From NCBI GenBank assembly GCA_964462985.1, contig CAYXAA010000017.1:21986-85985 (forward strand): a stretch of 64,000 nucleotides of DNA. The letters are read 5' to 3'. The DNA comes from CAYXAA01 sp964462985. GTDB taxonomy: Bacteria; Pseudomonadota; Alphaproteobacteria; Rhizobiales; Stappiaceae. Both the position numbers and the translations under genes were made by a program. This document shows positions 33,733-42,368 of the stretch, one piece after another. Position 1 is the first letter of the stretch. Every line of letters begins with the position of its first letter. The notes below the pieces were generated by a model, which had not been told where the DNA came from, did no database searches, and worked only from the letters and a program-made list of their open reading frames with translations.

Positions 33733-35514
33733 ATGTCGGAGGAGAAGAAGATAGGGTCCGCGGCAGCTGTCCCCTGCGTCAGCGCACCATTTCATCCGAT
33801 CGCCCTCGGCTGCGGTTTCGGCTTGCTGCATCCGGCTTCCGGACGCACCGGCGTGCTTATGTGCGGCCCTTGGGGGCTTGACGAGCTTTGCGCGCGCAAG
33901 ACCTGGCGCGGCATTGCGGCAGAGCTTGCGGCAGCGGGGTTCCCGGCGCTGCGCTTCGATTATCCGGGTACAGGGGATGCGCTAGACATCGGACCGGATG
34001 GTGGCTTGGAGAGTTGGATCGCTGCGTCCGCCGCGGGCGGCGACCGATTGAAGGCGATTGCCGGCTGCGATCGGTTGGTGCTCGTTGGACTCGGCGTCGG
34101 AGCGACAGTGGCGCTCCGGCTCGCATCGGGCCGTGACGACATCGTCGGCCTCGTGCTCGCGGCGCCGGTCGTCAGCGGCCGACGCTTTCTGCGCGAAACC
34201 GCGCTGCGTGCGGCCGTCATCGACGAAAGTCTTGGCCTCAGTTCGCACCAGCGCCCGGCTGGGCTATCGATCGGCGGGCTGGTTCTTGCGGAGGCCGTGG
34301 CCGCAGATCTTGGCCGCGTCAACCTGGTTAAGGCCGACCCGGGTGCGCCACGCCCGGCACTGGTCGTCGCCAGGCCGGATCAGCCACAGGACGAGGCTCT
34401 GGCGAACCATCTCGACCATGCCGGATGGTCGGTCGCTCGCCTGCCTTTTGCAGGCTATGACGCGCTGATGGATAATCCGACGCTGTCGATGATGCCACGC
34501 GACGTGGTTCGCGGCATCGTTGGCTGGATCGGCGCCAGCTTCGCCACCGAGGGCTGCAATCGGGCAGTCGCGCCGACCCCATTGCAGTCCGCTCTCCTGA
34601 CCGGTCGGGGTTTTGAGGAGGAGGCATTGGTCTTCGGCCCCGGCCTGTTCGGAATCTTGACCCGGCCGGAGCGCGGCGCCGCGTCCATGACGGTTGTTTT
34701 GCTCAATTCCGGCTACGACCATCACGTGGGCTGGGCCAGGATGTCAGTGCGCACGGCACGAGCGCTTGCCGCGGCCGGGGTCGCCACGCTTCGCTTCGAC
34801 ATGGCCAACATCGGCGACAGTCCGCCGAAACCCGGTGCCCCGGAACAGGTGCTCTACAGCGAGGGCCAGATTGATGACGTGGTGTCCGCGCTCGACATGC
34901 TCGCCGAGCGCGGCCTCACGCCGGCGCTGCTGGTCGGCCGGTGCAGTGGGGCCTACGTTGCATTCCAGACGGCCGCTCGCGAGTCACGCGTCGCCGGCAT
35001 CGTGCTGATCAACCCGCTTCGCTTCGTCTGGGATCCGGATGAGGAGGTCGACCAGGCGATCCGCAGCGGTCCGCGCCCGCTCTCCGATTATCGCCGCCGT
35101 GCCTTGAGCGCCAAGACCTTGCGGCGGCTCCTCGCCGGCGATGTCGATGTGATCGGCGCCGTGAGGGGCTTGGCGACACACGTCTTGCGCCGATGCGCCG
35201 GCGTCGTCGCGCCGCTGCTCGGCGATCTATCGAAGCAGACCCGACTGCTTCGGCGCAGCCGGGACCTGTTCACCGCGCTCCGGCAGCGTTCCGTTCCAAT
35301 CCGGATCGTCTGCAGCGCCGATGACGGCAGCCTTGAACAGGTTGCCTTCCACCTCGGGGCCAAAGGCACCGATGTCTATCCGAATATCTCGCTAACGGTC
35401 GTGCCCGACGCCGACCACAACATGACGCCGGAGCCAGCGCAGCAGCGGGTGATCGAGATCGTCGTCGCGACGGCACGCGCGCTCGCGTCTCAGCCGGCGG
35501 CGGCCGCCGAATAG
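33733..35514 (+). CDS. Fused tandem alpha/beta hydrolase, EPS/exosortase-associated type
   Basis: 593 residues made of two alpha/beta hydrolase halves (about 20-270 and 285-590). In the first, the nucleophile elbow reads G-L-G-V-G with Gly121 where Ser is expected, and no catalytic His is evident, so it looks inactive. In the second the elbow is G-R-C-S-G (Cys404 at the nucleophile position), with DADHNM near 556 as the His motif. Related single-domain hydrolases occur in pairs next to exosortase or EPS genes. It may be a thioesterase or acyltransferase acting on the product of the neighbouring carrier-protein operon; its 3' end overlaps the GH2 gene by 25 bases. Confidence 0.8.
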   Translation: MSEEKKIGSAAAVPCVSAPFHPIALGCGFGLLHPASGRTGVLMCGPWGLDELCARKTWRGIAAELAAAGFPALRFDYPGTGDALDIGPDGGLESWIAASAAGGDRLKAIAGCDRLVLVGLGVGATVALRLASGRDDIVGLVLAAPVVSGRRFLRETALRAAVIDESLGLSSHQRPAGLSIGGLVLAEAVAADLGRVNLVKADPGAPRPALVVARPDQPQDEALANHLDHAGWSVARLPFAGYDALMDNPTLSMMPRDVVRGIVGWIGASFATEGCNRAVAPTPLQSALLTGRGFEEEALVFGPGLFGILTRPERGAASMTVVLLNSGYDHHVGWARMSVRTARALAAAGVATLRFDMANIGDSPPKPGAPEQVLYSEGQIDDVVSALDMLAERGLTPALLVGRCSGAYVAFQTAARESRVAGIVLINPLRFVWDPDEEVDQAIRSGPRPLSDYRRRALSAKTLRRLLAGDVDVIGAVRGLATHVLRRCAGVVAPLLGDLSKQTRLLRRSRDLFTALRQRSVPIRIVCSADDGSLEQVAFHLGAKGTDVYPNISLTVVPDADHNMTPEPAQQRVIEIVVATARALASQPAAAAE

Positions 35515-37988
35515 CGCAACACAGCGGACGGGGACAGCGACCGCACTTCGCCGGCCGGCACCGCCGCAGCCGGTGCGTTGCGCCGGCGCGTCAGACGCAG
35601 CGCACGCGGCGCGCCGGGCACAAGGTGAAACCAGTTGTCTTCCGGCTCGAATGCGGCGTCGGCGATATGAACCGATTGCGCCAGCCTGTCCGTCGCGAGC
35701 CGCAGGATCCACGTGCCCGCCTCCACCTGCACGCACTCCGAGGTGAGTGTCGCCTCGTGCAGGGCCGCGGCCCGCCCGAGCGGGAAATGGAACGCGTCCG
35801 CCAGCACCGTCCCGTCGTGACGATCGATCAGCCGGCCGTGGACGACATCGTGGGAGGGCGGCCCGAACCGAAAGGCGTAGGTGGTGTCAAAGAAGGCGCC
35901 GAAGAGGTCCGTGGCCGGCAGCCGCCTTGCCCCATGCGTCAGCAATTCGAGATCCAACGTGCCCTGGGCGACGGGCGTTCTGCCGGCTCTGAGACAGGCG
36001 ACATCGACCCGTACGGCACGCTGGACACCAGTATCATTGACGAGGTGAACGTCGAGGCCGTTGCTGCCTTCATCGGTGAAAAACAAGGTTATCGGGCGGA
36101 AGGCGCGTCTCAGCGCATACCAGGCCGGCTTCGGCCGCCCGGTGGCGTCGACGACGCCCCAGCCGGCCCCAGGCATCAGGTCCTGGAAGGTCCAGACCAG
36201 CCCGCCACCGCAGCGCGAACCGGTGCGCCGCCATTCGGCAAAGACGGCCTCCATCGCCTCGGCGCTTGCCGCGCGGCCCAAGTCCAGATAGCGCGCTGGA
36301 TCGCCGTAACGCAGCTCGAGCGGGTCGACGCCGTAGAGTTCGCTCACGTAGTGGTCGCGAATGTCTTCGAAATCCCAGCCGACGCCGCGGTCGCGCGGCA
36401 CGCGCGCCTTCCAGCGCGGGTCGTGGCCCGGCATGACCTCGGGAAGCTCCGCATCGAGCGTTTCCTGCTCCGGCACATTCGCGAAGGCGAGGCACTCGGC
36501 GGCGAAGCGCACATTCGCGCGCCGCGCGTCTTCGAACGGGCGGCGATAGGCGCTGACGCCATAATAGTGGGCAATGCCGGTGCCCGGCGAGAACGGCATG
36601 GCGCCGCCCGAGGGCGAGTTTGGCACGTAGACCACGTCCGGACGCCACCGCGAAACGGCCGCGGGCAGGATCTCCTCGGTAAGCGGCCCGCGCCAGCGTT
36701 CCTCGGGAAGGCCCATCATCGCCGCCTGCTGGAACATTTCGCTGCCGCCGCAGGCGACGACGAGGGACGGAGAGGCCTGCGTTGTGTCGAGAAGGTCGTC
36801 GGCCTCGCGCGCGACGAGCTCCGCAAATCGTGGTTCGGCGACTGGATAGTCGAAATTGGCGAGGGCAAAATCCTGCCAGACCATCAGGCCGAGTTCGTCG
36901 CAGAGCTCGAAGAAGGCTGGCGTCTCATAGGCCATGGTGCCCGCAATCCGCAGCATGTTCATCTGGCCGGCCCGCGCCCGCTCCAGCCAGGGCCGATAGT
37001 CTTCTTCGCGTCCTGGAAAACGCAGGATGTCCGCGTTGGTCCAGACTGCGCCGCGGCAGAACACCGGGACACCGTTGATAATCAAACGGAAGCCCTCACC
37101 GTCGCCGCCGCGGTCGATGGAGATGCGGCGGAACCCGGTGCGACCCAGGTCGATCGTGCCCTGCGGAGTTTCGATCGCTACGGTGTGGAGAGCGGGCGTG
37201 CCGTGAGTGTGCGGCCACCACGGTTCAATTTTGGGCAGCGTGAGTGTCGCTTCCAGCCGCCGGTCCCCAGTCCGGTCCATCACCGCCTCAGCACCGCCGC
37301 AGCGCAGAACGGCGCGGTCCGGTGTCGGCGTCAGTTCGAGCGTCACCCGAAGAAGGCCCGTGCCGTCGTCCTCGAGCTGGGCCTGGAGATGCACGTCTTC
37401 GGCGAAGAACGCCCCTGGTTTGAGCAATCGGATGTCGCGCCATGGGCCGACCGCGTGAACTTCGGGGCACCAGCCTGGCATGTGCCCGAGGAGGGTGGTG
37501 CGGACGTGCCGTAACCCCTGGTGGGTGACGAGCCGGGTGCGCCAGCGGGCTCGCGGCCCGCGCCGTTCGAGCCGGGGCACAAGCGCCCGGAAGGCGATGA
37601 CCAGCTCTGCCGGTCCGGCAAGGTCGACGGGAACGCAGTGCCGGCCGTACATCGTCTCGGATGCCAGAATCGGCCTGCCGTCAAGCCAGACTTCGGCGAT
37701 GGTGGCAAGGCCGTCGAACGCAAGCCGGTGGCGCCCTATCGTATTGGGAACGATTCGGCAGCGATACCAGACGTCCTTGTCGTGCAGCGGCATCGGACGG
37801 TCCGGATCGAACTGGCCGGCAGCGTGCAGGGCGGCCGCGGCGGTGCCGGGAACCTCGGCGGTGATCCAGTCGGCAGCCGGGTCGAGGTCGCCGGGGTCGG
37901 TCCAGGCCCCCGGTGGCGTCAGGGCCATGCTCCAGCCCTCGGTGAGGGCGAGGGAGGTCTCTCCGGGGACGGCGAGGAGACGGGCCAT
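35490..37988 (-). CDS. Glycoside hydrolase family 2 protein, beta-mannosidase-like
   Basis: 832 residues without a signal peptide. The N-terminal sugar-binding domain (WSMALTPPGAW, then VPGTAAAALHAAG) and jelly-roll part are followed by the TIM barrel at about 290-620: VACGGSEMF holds the acid/base Glu, RFAAECLAF lies where the nucleophile Glu is expected, and CGGGLVWTFQDLMPG is the mannosidase signature. It is 26 bases after the DUF1839 gene and so belongs to the ACP operon. It probably cleaves a beta-linked mannoside or transfers to one inside the cell; substrate unproven. Confidence 0.88.
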   Translation of the reverse strand: MARLLAVPGETSLALTEGWSMALTPPGAWTDPGDLDPAADWITAEVPGTAAAALHAAGQFDPDRPMPLHDKDVWYRCRIVPNTIGRHRLAFDGLATIAEVWLDGRPILASETMYGRHCVPVDLAGPAELVIAFRALVPRLERRGPRARWRTRLVTHQGLRHVRTTLLGHMPGWCPEVHAVGPWRDIRLLKPGAFFAEDVHLQAQLEDDGTGLLRVTLELTPTPDRAVLRCGGAEAVMDRTGDRRLEATLTLPKIEPWWPHTHGTPALHTVAIETPQGTIDLGRTGFRRISIDRGGDGEGFRLIINGVPVFCRGAVWTNADILRFPGREEDYRPWLERARAGQMNMLRIAGTMAYETPAFFELCDELGLMVWQDFALANFDYPVAEPRFAELVAREADDLLDTTQASPSLVVACGGSEMFQQAAMMGLPEERWRGPLTEEILPAAVSRWRPDVVYVPNSPSGGAMPFSPGTGIAHYYGVSAYRRPFEDARRANVRFAAECLAFANVPEQETLDAELPEVMPGHDPRWKARVPRDRGVGWDFEDIRDHYVSELYGVDPLELRYGDPARYLDLGRAASAEAMEAVFAEWRRTGSRCGGGLVWTFQDLMPGAGWGVVDATGRPKPAWYALRRAFRPITLFFTDEGSNGLDVHLVNDTGVQRAVRVDVACLRAGRTPVAQGTLDLELLTHGARRLPATDLFGAFFDTTYAFRFGPPSHDVVHGRLIDRHDGTVLADAFHFPLGRAAALHEATLTSECVQVEAGTWILRLATDRLAQSVHIADAAFEPEDNWFHLVPGAPRALRLTRRRNAPAAAVPAGEVRSLSPSAVLRYSAAAAG

Positions 37989-38014
37989 GGCGAGTCGTTC
38001 GAACCGGTGCCGGC

Positions 38015-39016
38015 TCAGGCCGGGTTGCTGTCGTTATGCGCTGCCAGCCATGCGTCGAGCTGCGTCATCAGCTCGTCCCAGGCGGCCGCGGCTGGGGAAA
38101 GCGCGGTTTCAAGTGCTCCGAAGCGTTTGCGGGCGAGTGCACGGGCAAGCTGGAACTGCACCGTCTTGCAGGTCTCGGCGACGGTCCGTGCCCGTCGGGC
38201 GGCGGCCGCCAGCTGGCCCTCCGGCGCGAGCCAGTCGAAATGCGAGGCGGCAAGCTCGAAATTGGCGCCGGCCTGGCGCAGGGTGTTGAATGCGTACTTG
38301 TGAAATGCATCGAACGGTCGGTCGGTCAGAGCTTCCACTTGCGCCAGAAATCGTTCGGAAAACGCCGCGAACGGGTTTTGCGTTGGGCGTCTGGCTAGAT
38401 GGCGCGCAAGCAGCGTCGCAGCGACACGGCGCAATTCGCGTGTGCTCAGCGGCGGATGGCTGGCATCGGGCAGCTTGGCAAACTCGGCATAGGGCAGAAA
38501 CGGCAGCTGCGTCGCATGAGCCCCGCGCTGGAATACGCCGTCGAAGTCCTCGCCTTCCAGCAGGTAGTATCCGGCGTTGTGGAAGTATTCCAGCCGCTGA
38601 CTGTCGAGATCGAGCGCGTTGATCGCGATCGTCGTCTTGCCATGCTCGCTGCGGTAGGAGACACCCTGCGTGTCAGGCAGGAAATAGCTGTCCACTTCCA
38701 CCAGACACAGCCGACCGCGGCGAATCTGCTCTGCGACATGGGTCTCGACGCGGTCGAAGATCGCAAGCTCGGTAACACGAAGGCCGTAAAGGGTTTCCAG
38801 ATCCTCGAGGGGTACCTTGAAGAAGGTGAACTGATCACCCTCGAAATCCTGGGTCACAGTGAACCCAAGCATGGCTTCGGGGACGAGACGCAGTGAATGA
38901 AGCACCTCGATCCACAGATCGACGTAACAGTTCGTCTCCGGCCAGATCCGGGCCGGATCGTGGAGCGGATGGCGGCTGTAGTCCGACGGGTCGAGCCCAG
39001 CAATGACCACGGTCAC
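38015..39016 (-). CDS. DUF1839 family protein
   Basis: 333 residues from a GTG at 39016, four bases after the ligase stop; a second GTG two codons later is also possible. Recognisable features are WPETNCYVDLWIEVLHS near residue 25, a central VEVDSYFLPDTQGVSYRSEH, and a helical C-terminal half. The family has no known activity, but occurs together with amino acid:[carrier protein] ligases. VEVDSYFLPDT with nearby Tyr and His residues could be a catalytic centre, for example for transfer of the aminoacyl group from carrier protein to an acceptor; this is inference. Confidence 0.85.
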   Translation of the reverse strand: MTVVIAGLDPSDYSRHPLHDPARIWPETNCYVDLWIEVLHSLRLVPEAMLGFTVTQDFEGDQFTFFKVPLEDLETLYGLRVTELAIFDRVETHVAEQIRRGRLCLVEVDSYFLPDTQGVSYRSEHGKTTIAINALDLDSQRLEYFHNAGYYLLEGEDFDGVFQRGAHATQLPFLPYAEFAKLPDASHPPLSTRELRRVAATLLARHLARRPTQNPFAAFSERFLAQVEALTDRPFDAFHKYAFNTLRQAGANFELAASHFDWLAPEGQLAAAARRARTVAETCKTVQFQLARALARKRFGALETALSPAAAAWDELMTQLDAWLAAHNDSNPA

Positions 39017-39020
39017 GGTA

Positions 39021-39929
39021 TCAGCTCCAAAGTTGCGCGCGCACGGCCTCCGGCCAGTCAGCGGTGTCGAGACCATGGTGCGAAAACAGCGCCAGTGCGA
39101 TCCGCTCCAGCCCAAATCCGACGCAGGCGGTATGCGCCACGCCGTCGTCGGCGGTCCTCAGTTCCCAGGTCGTGCCGAAATGGTCCTGGTGGTAGTTGAA
39201 CGACAGGCAGGCCGTTGGCTTCGCGGTCGACGTCACGGGGATCAGCAGCTCGAACTTGAGGTTCTGCTGGCGCTGGTTATTGGCCAGCATCCTGCCGGCT
39301 CGGCCGAAGAACGGATCGTTGGCGACATCTATCTCGACCGGCAGTTGCACTGCCTCGATCAGCGCCCTTCCGCGCTCCATCCATTGCTCGCGGAACACCA
39401 TGACGTCTTCTGCGGTTCCCATCCGGACGTATTCGCGCATGCGGAAAAGTTGCATCCGCGCCGGATCCCTGGAGGGCTCATGGCGGAAGCAATAGGACTG
39501 CAGGTCGAACAGTGCGCCGCCCTCCGGCAGGGGACCGCGCCGGGCGATCGTTGGGTAGAGCGGGTAGCAGGCCGCCGGAGTCAGAACGATATCGGTCGCC
39601 TTCTGACGTTCGGTCCAGTCGTTGCCCGCTGCCATGCACTCGAGCAGACCCATATGGTCAAGTTCGTTGCCACAGAAGCTATGCACCGTGCCGGCGAGTT
39701 GCGGGAAGCTCTTCATGTATCCGGAGCCTTCGAAATGGGCCCGGTTCATTCCCGGCGGGAAACGGATCGTCTCGGCCTTGTCGCCAGCAGCAAAGCGTTC
39801 GATCAGACGCTCGAAGCGCGCGATGACGTCTTCGAACGCACCGGAGCGACCGTAGAGACCGTCGACGCCGGTCTCAATCAGGAGGCCCGCATCGAACAGG
39901 CGATTAAGCAGGGACGTCTGCTGGTCCAT
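39021..39929 (-). CDS. Amino acid--[acyl-carrier-protein] ligase (SerRS-like)
   Basis: 302 residues, the short class II synthetase fold of the Bradyrhizobium Bll0957/Agrobacterium Atu2573 type, with no tRNA-binding domain. The zinc ligands of the atypical seryl-tRNA synthetases are conserved as Cys121 (AACYPLYP), Glu166 (FRMREYVRMG) and Cys269 (HTACVGFGLER). Motif 2 is YCFRHEPSRDPARMQLFRMRE and motif 3 GFGLERIALAL. Characterised members activate glycine or alanine with ATP and load it on the phosphopantetheine of a partner carrier protein. The partner here is encoded two genes upstream. Confidence 0.93.
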   Translation of the reverse strand: MDQQTSLLNRLFDAGLLIETGVDGLYGRSGAFEDVIARFERLIERFAAGDKAETIRFPPGMNRAHFEGSGYMKSFPQLAGTVHSFCGNELDHMGLLECMAAGNDWTERQKATDIVLTPAACYPLYPTIARRGPLPEGGALFDLQSYCFRHEPSRDPARMQLFRMREYVRMGTAEDVMVFREQWMERGRALIEAVQLPVEIDVANDPFFGRAGRMLANNQRQQNLKFELLIPVTSTAKPTACLSFNYHQDHFGTTWELRTADDGVAHTACVGFGLERIALALFSHHGLDTADWPEAVRAQLWS

Positions 39930-39933
39930 GACC

Positions 39934-41115
39934 TTACCCCAACAGGCTGGTGTCTTGCTTCTGCACGAGTAGCATCGTCGAGGTGTTCCCGAGGATGCGG
40001 TCGTTCGAAATCATGAGCTGGGCGGAATGGGCGTCGCGGAGGTGGCGGCCAAGGCTGTAGGGCGTGCCGTTCTTGTATCCGAGAATGCCGCAGACCAGCA
40101 GGCAATGATTGATGATCGTCAGAATCGTCTGCGACGAACCGATCTTGACGTTGTTCATGGCCACGGCAAACGCCATTGACGACAGCTTGTTTTCATCGAG
40201 CCGGGCCGCTTCGAACTGGTCGATTGCCGCGACGATGTTAGCCTTCACGAGTTGCAGCAGGGTGGAGGCCTCGGCAAGTCGGAGCGCGCCTGGCGGCGTG
40301 CTGCCAGGGCTCTTGCGTGCGGCGGCGCGCACGTAGCTTTGGGCCCGCGTGACGGCGTCGGCGGCAATTCCGTACCAGACCGCACTCCACAAGATGTGGG
40401 AGTTGGCGAGCATTGATTGCGCCGCGATTTCGGCAAACGGCTTTGGGAGAATCTGCACGGATGGCGCTTCCCCTTTGAACAGGAAGCCGTCCGAGCAGGT
40501 GCCGCGCATCCCAAGCGTGTCCCAGACGTGGGTTCGCTCCAAAGTGTACTGGCCCTTGAGGAACACGGTCATCACCTGGTCCGACGGGGCCGCATCGGCA
40601 TGCGATCGCGAGGTGACCAGGATCGCGTCGGCATCGGCCCCATAGGAAATGACGGTGGCGTTCTTCTCCAGCCGGCAGCTGTCCCCGTCGATCGTGATGG
40701 CGCAGATGGAGTTGCGGAGGTTGCCGCCGATGCCACCCTCGGTCGTGGCAGAGGCAAGCAGCAGCTGTTCGGCCGCGATCCGCGCCATGAAGCTGCGGTG
40801 CCAGTCGGACTCAGCGCCGTGAGACACCAGGCTCGACACCTTGATCTGATGCATGGCGAAGGTCATTGCAGCCGCGGCGCAGGCCTGTCCGAGAATCGCG
40901 CAGACTTCGGCGACCTCGGCCGTCGACGCCCCTTCGCCGCCGCAATCGATCGGAATCTGGATGCCGAGCAGGCGTTCGGCACGCAGGGCATCGACGGCCT
41001 CGCGCGGGAAGCGGCCGGCGGCGTCGACGTCGTCGGCATGGGCAGCGCCGACAGCCGCGGCACGTTTCGCCCGCTCTATGATGCCGAGCGTCCCGGTGGC
41101 GGCGGTGTGGTCCAT
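39934..41115 (-). CDS. Acyl-CoA dehydrogenase family flavoprotein
   Basis: 393 residues of the ACAD fold. ASATTEGGIGGN near residue 125 and DTLGMRGTCSDGF near 200 are the flavin and substrate segments, and the C-terminal helical domain ends with the arginine-rich RHLRDAHSAQLMISNDR. It overlaps the ACP gene by one base (TGATG) and lies four bases before the ligase gene. Carrier-protein-bound substrates are oxidised by such enzymes in pyrrole formation from proline, so here it may oxidise the aminoacyl-ACP; the exact reaction is unknown. Confidence 0.9.
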   Translation of the reverse strand: MDHTAATGTLGIIERAKRAAAVGAAHADDVDAAGRFPREAVDALRAERLLGIQIPIDCGGEGASTAEVAEVCAILGQACAAAAMTFAMHQIKVSSLVSHGAESDWHRSFMARIAAEQLLLASATTEGGIGGNLRNSICAITIDGDSCRLEKNATVISYGADADAILVTSRSHADAAPSDQVMTVFLKGQYTLERTHVWDTLGMRGTCSDGFLFKGEAPSVQILPKPFAEIAAQSMLANSHILWSAVWYGIAADAVTRAQSYVRAAARKSPGSTPPGALRLAEASTLLQLVKANIVAAIDQFEAARLDENKLSSMAFAVAMNNVKIGSSQTILTIINHCLLVCGILGYKNGTPYSLGRHLRDAHSAQLMISNDRILGNTSTMLLVQKQDTSLLG

Positions 41116-41372
41116 CAGGCGACCTGCTCTTCGGGCAGAATCGACTCAACGGCCTTGGCGATCGCGCCGATGCTGGCAAAGGAGGTACGATTCAGGAGAG
41201 AGTCCGGAAATTCAACGTCGAAACGCTCCTCGAGCGCCAACATCAGCTGGACGGAGGCGAAGGACGTCAGTCCAGCTGCGTAAAGATCGGCATCGTCGTC
41301 GAGGGTCGCGACGTCCACGGGCAACTTGCCATGCTGTTTCAAAAGCGCGCGGATTTCCACGATGGTCGACAT
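41115..41372 (-). CDS. Acyl carrier protein-like aminoacyl carrier protein
   Basis: 85 residues from the ATG at 41372 (MSTIVEIRALLKQHG). The phosphopantetheine site is Ser37 in AAGLTSFASVQLMLALEE. Acidic helices and the LDDDADLYAAG segment are typical of carrier proteins dedicated to aa:CP ligases. It is the first gene of a five-gene operon (ACP, ACAD, ligase, DUF1839, GH2) and overlaps the next gene by one base. The Ser needs activation by a 4'-phosphopantetheinyl transferase, which is not in the window. Confidence 0.92.
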   Translation of the reverse strand: MSTIVEIRALLKQHGKLPVDVATLDDDADLYAAGLTSFASVQLMLALEERFDVEFPDSLLNRTSFASIGAIAKAVESILPEEQVA

Positions 41373-41470
41373 GATCAGTTCTCCCTTCACCGTGCCGGCA
41401 TGACCGGATCTTCGGCCTGAGATTGGCGCCGGCGGCTTTAGGAATACTGAAGTTTAGCGGTGTGAGATGC

Positions 41471-41491
41471 TTAATTCTTGTTAAGGTTAAC
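41471..41491. promoter_or_regulatory. Repeated TTAA box upstream of the carrier-protein operon
   Basis: The sequence TTAATTCTTGTTAAGGTTAAC contains three TTAA units, and its last 12 bases form the inverted repeat GTTAA-GG-TTAAC. It lies about 100 bases upstream of the ACP start in a short AT-rich patch within a GC-rich region. A regulatory protein site is likely, but the spacing (N6) does not match the usual CtrA pattern (N7). Both the operon promoter and the end of the b561 gene lie in this 208-base gap. Confidence 0.3.
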
Positions 41492-41580
41492 TAATTTTCC
41501 GGATCGCAGCGGCGCTGCTCGGGAACCGCCGCTGGCGGTCACCAAGGACTTCGATTGGGCTCGATCGTCGTCGCCGATCG

Positions 41581-42126
41581 TCAGCCCGTCATGCGCCTCA
41601 AGACGGAGTCCTTGAGAACGAATCCATGAAGCAGCGCGGCGGCGATATGGACGAGAATCAATCCGGCAAAGACCAGCCCGACCACTTGGTGCACGGCGAA
41701 CAGCCGTTCCGACAGCGCGCGGTCGGGCGAGACGATCGGCGGTAGCGTGAACAGGCCGTAGAACGGGATCGGCGCCGGGTAGGCCGAGGTCGCCACCCAT
41801 CCGAGCACGGGGCTGCCGAGCAGGATGACGTAGAGCAAAGTGTGGACAATCTTGGCCGCGATCCGTTGCCAGGCTGCGATCTCGAGCGGAAGCGGCGCCG
41901 GTGGATGGGTCAGCCGCCAAGCCAAGCGGACTGCGGTCAGCACGAACAGGAGCACACCGGTGGAACGGTGGAAGTCGAACAATGTGTTCTGCAGCGCACC
42001 GGGCCCGACGTTGACCATGACAACGCCGGCCGGCACCATCGCAAGGACGAGAATGGCCGTGATCCAATGCAGCAGGCGAGCGGTCGGGCTGTAGACGAAG
42101 TCCCCGTCAAGCGATCGAACGGACAT
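41581..42126 (-). CDS. Cytochrome b561 family protein
   Basis: 181 residues with four membrane helices at about 15-38, 48-68, 90-112 and 142-166. Heme-binding histidines are in LLHWITAILV, DFHRSTGVLLF, and VHQVVGLVFAGLILVHIAAALLHGF, the bacterial CybB pattern. It transfers electrons from ubiquinol, in some members to superoxide. It stands alone: 208 bases separate it from the ACP gene and 242 bases from the reductase gene on the other strand; the latter gap has no further gene. Confidence 0.92.
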   Translation of the reverse strand: MSVRSLDGDFVYSPTARLLHWITAILVLAMVPAGVVMVNVGPGALQNTLFDFHRSTGVLLFVLTAVRLAWRLTHPPAPLPLEIAAWQRIAAKIVHTLLYVILLGSPVLGWVATSAYPAPIPFYGLFTLPPIVSPDRALSERLFAVHQVVGLVFAGLILVHIAAALLHGFVLKDSVLRRMTG

Positions 42127-42368
42127 TGCGTGCCTCCCTGTGTCTGCAACGCGCGTGCCGCAGGAACCGGCTCAGTCCAAAGCCGTTTACCCATCGCCGC
42201 ATCAGCTTAGCACCGTAGCAGTCAAGCGGCGAATATCACCGTGACCGCGACCACAGCGATGCCATGAAGGTCACGTGCAATTGAATGGCGAGGCGTCTCC
42301 GGCCGTTCCACGTCTGTGGAGGTTCAGTCGCAGGCGACCATGTTGCAGGACACTGCGGGAGGGCATGC

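Noticed and set aside
35625..37514. Long plus-strand open frame of 629 codons
   Set aside because: Antisense to the GH2 gene, low-complexity composition, no start context or family motif.
39021..39929. Seryl-tRNA synthetase
   Set aside because: The protein lacks a tRNA-binding domain and is only 302 residues; zinc ligands and context show an amino acid:[carrier protein] ligase.
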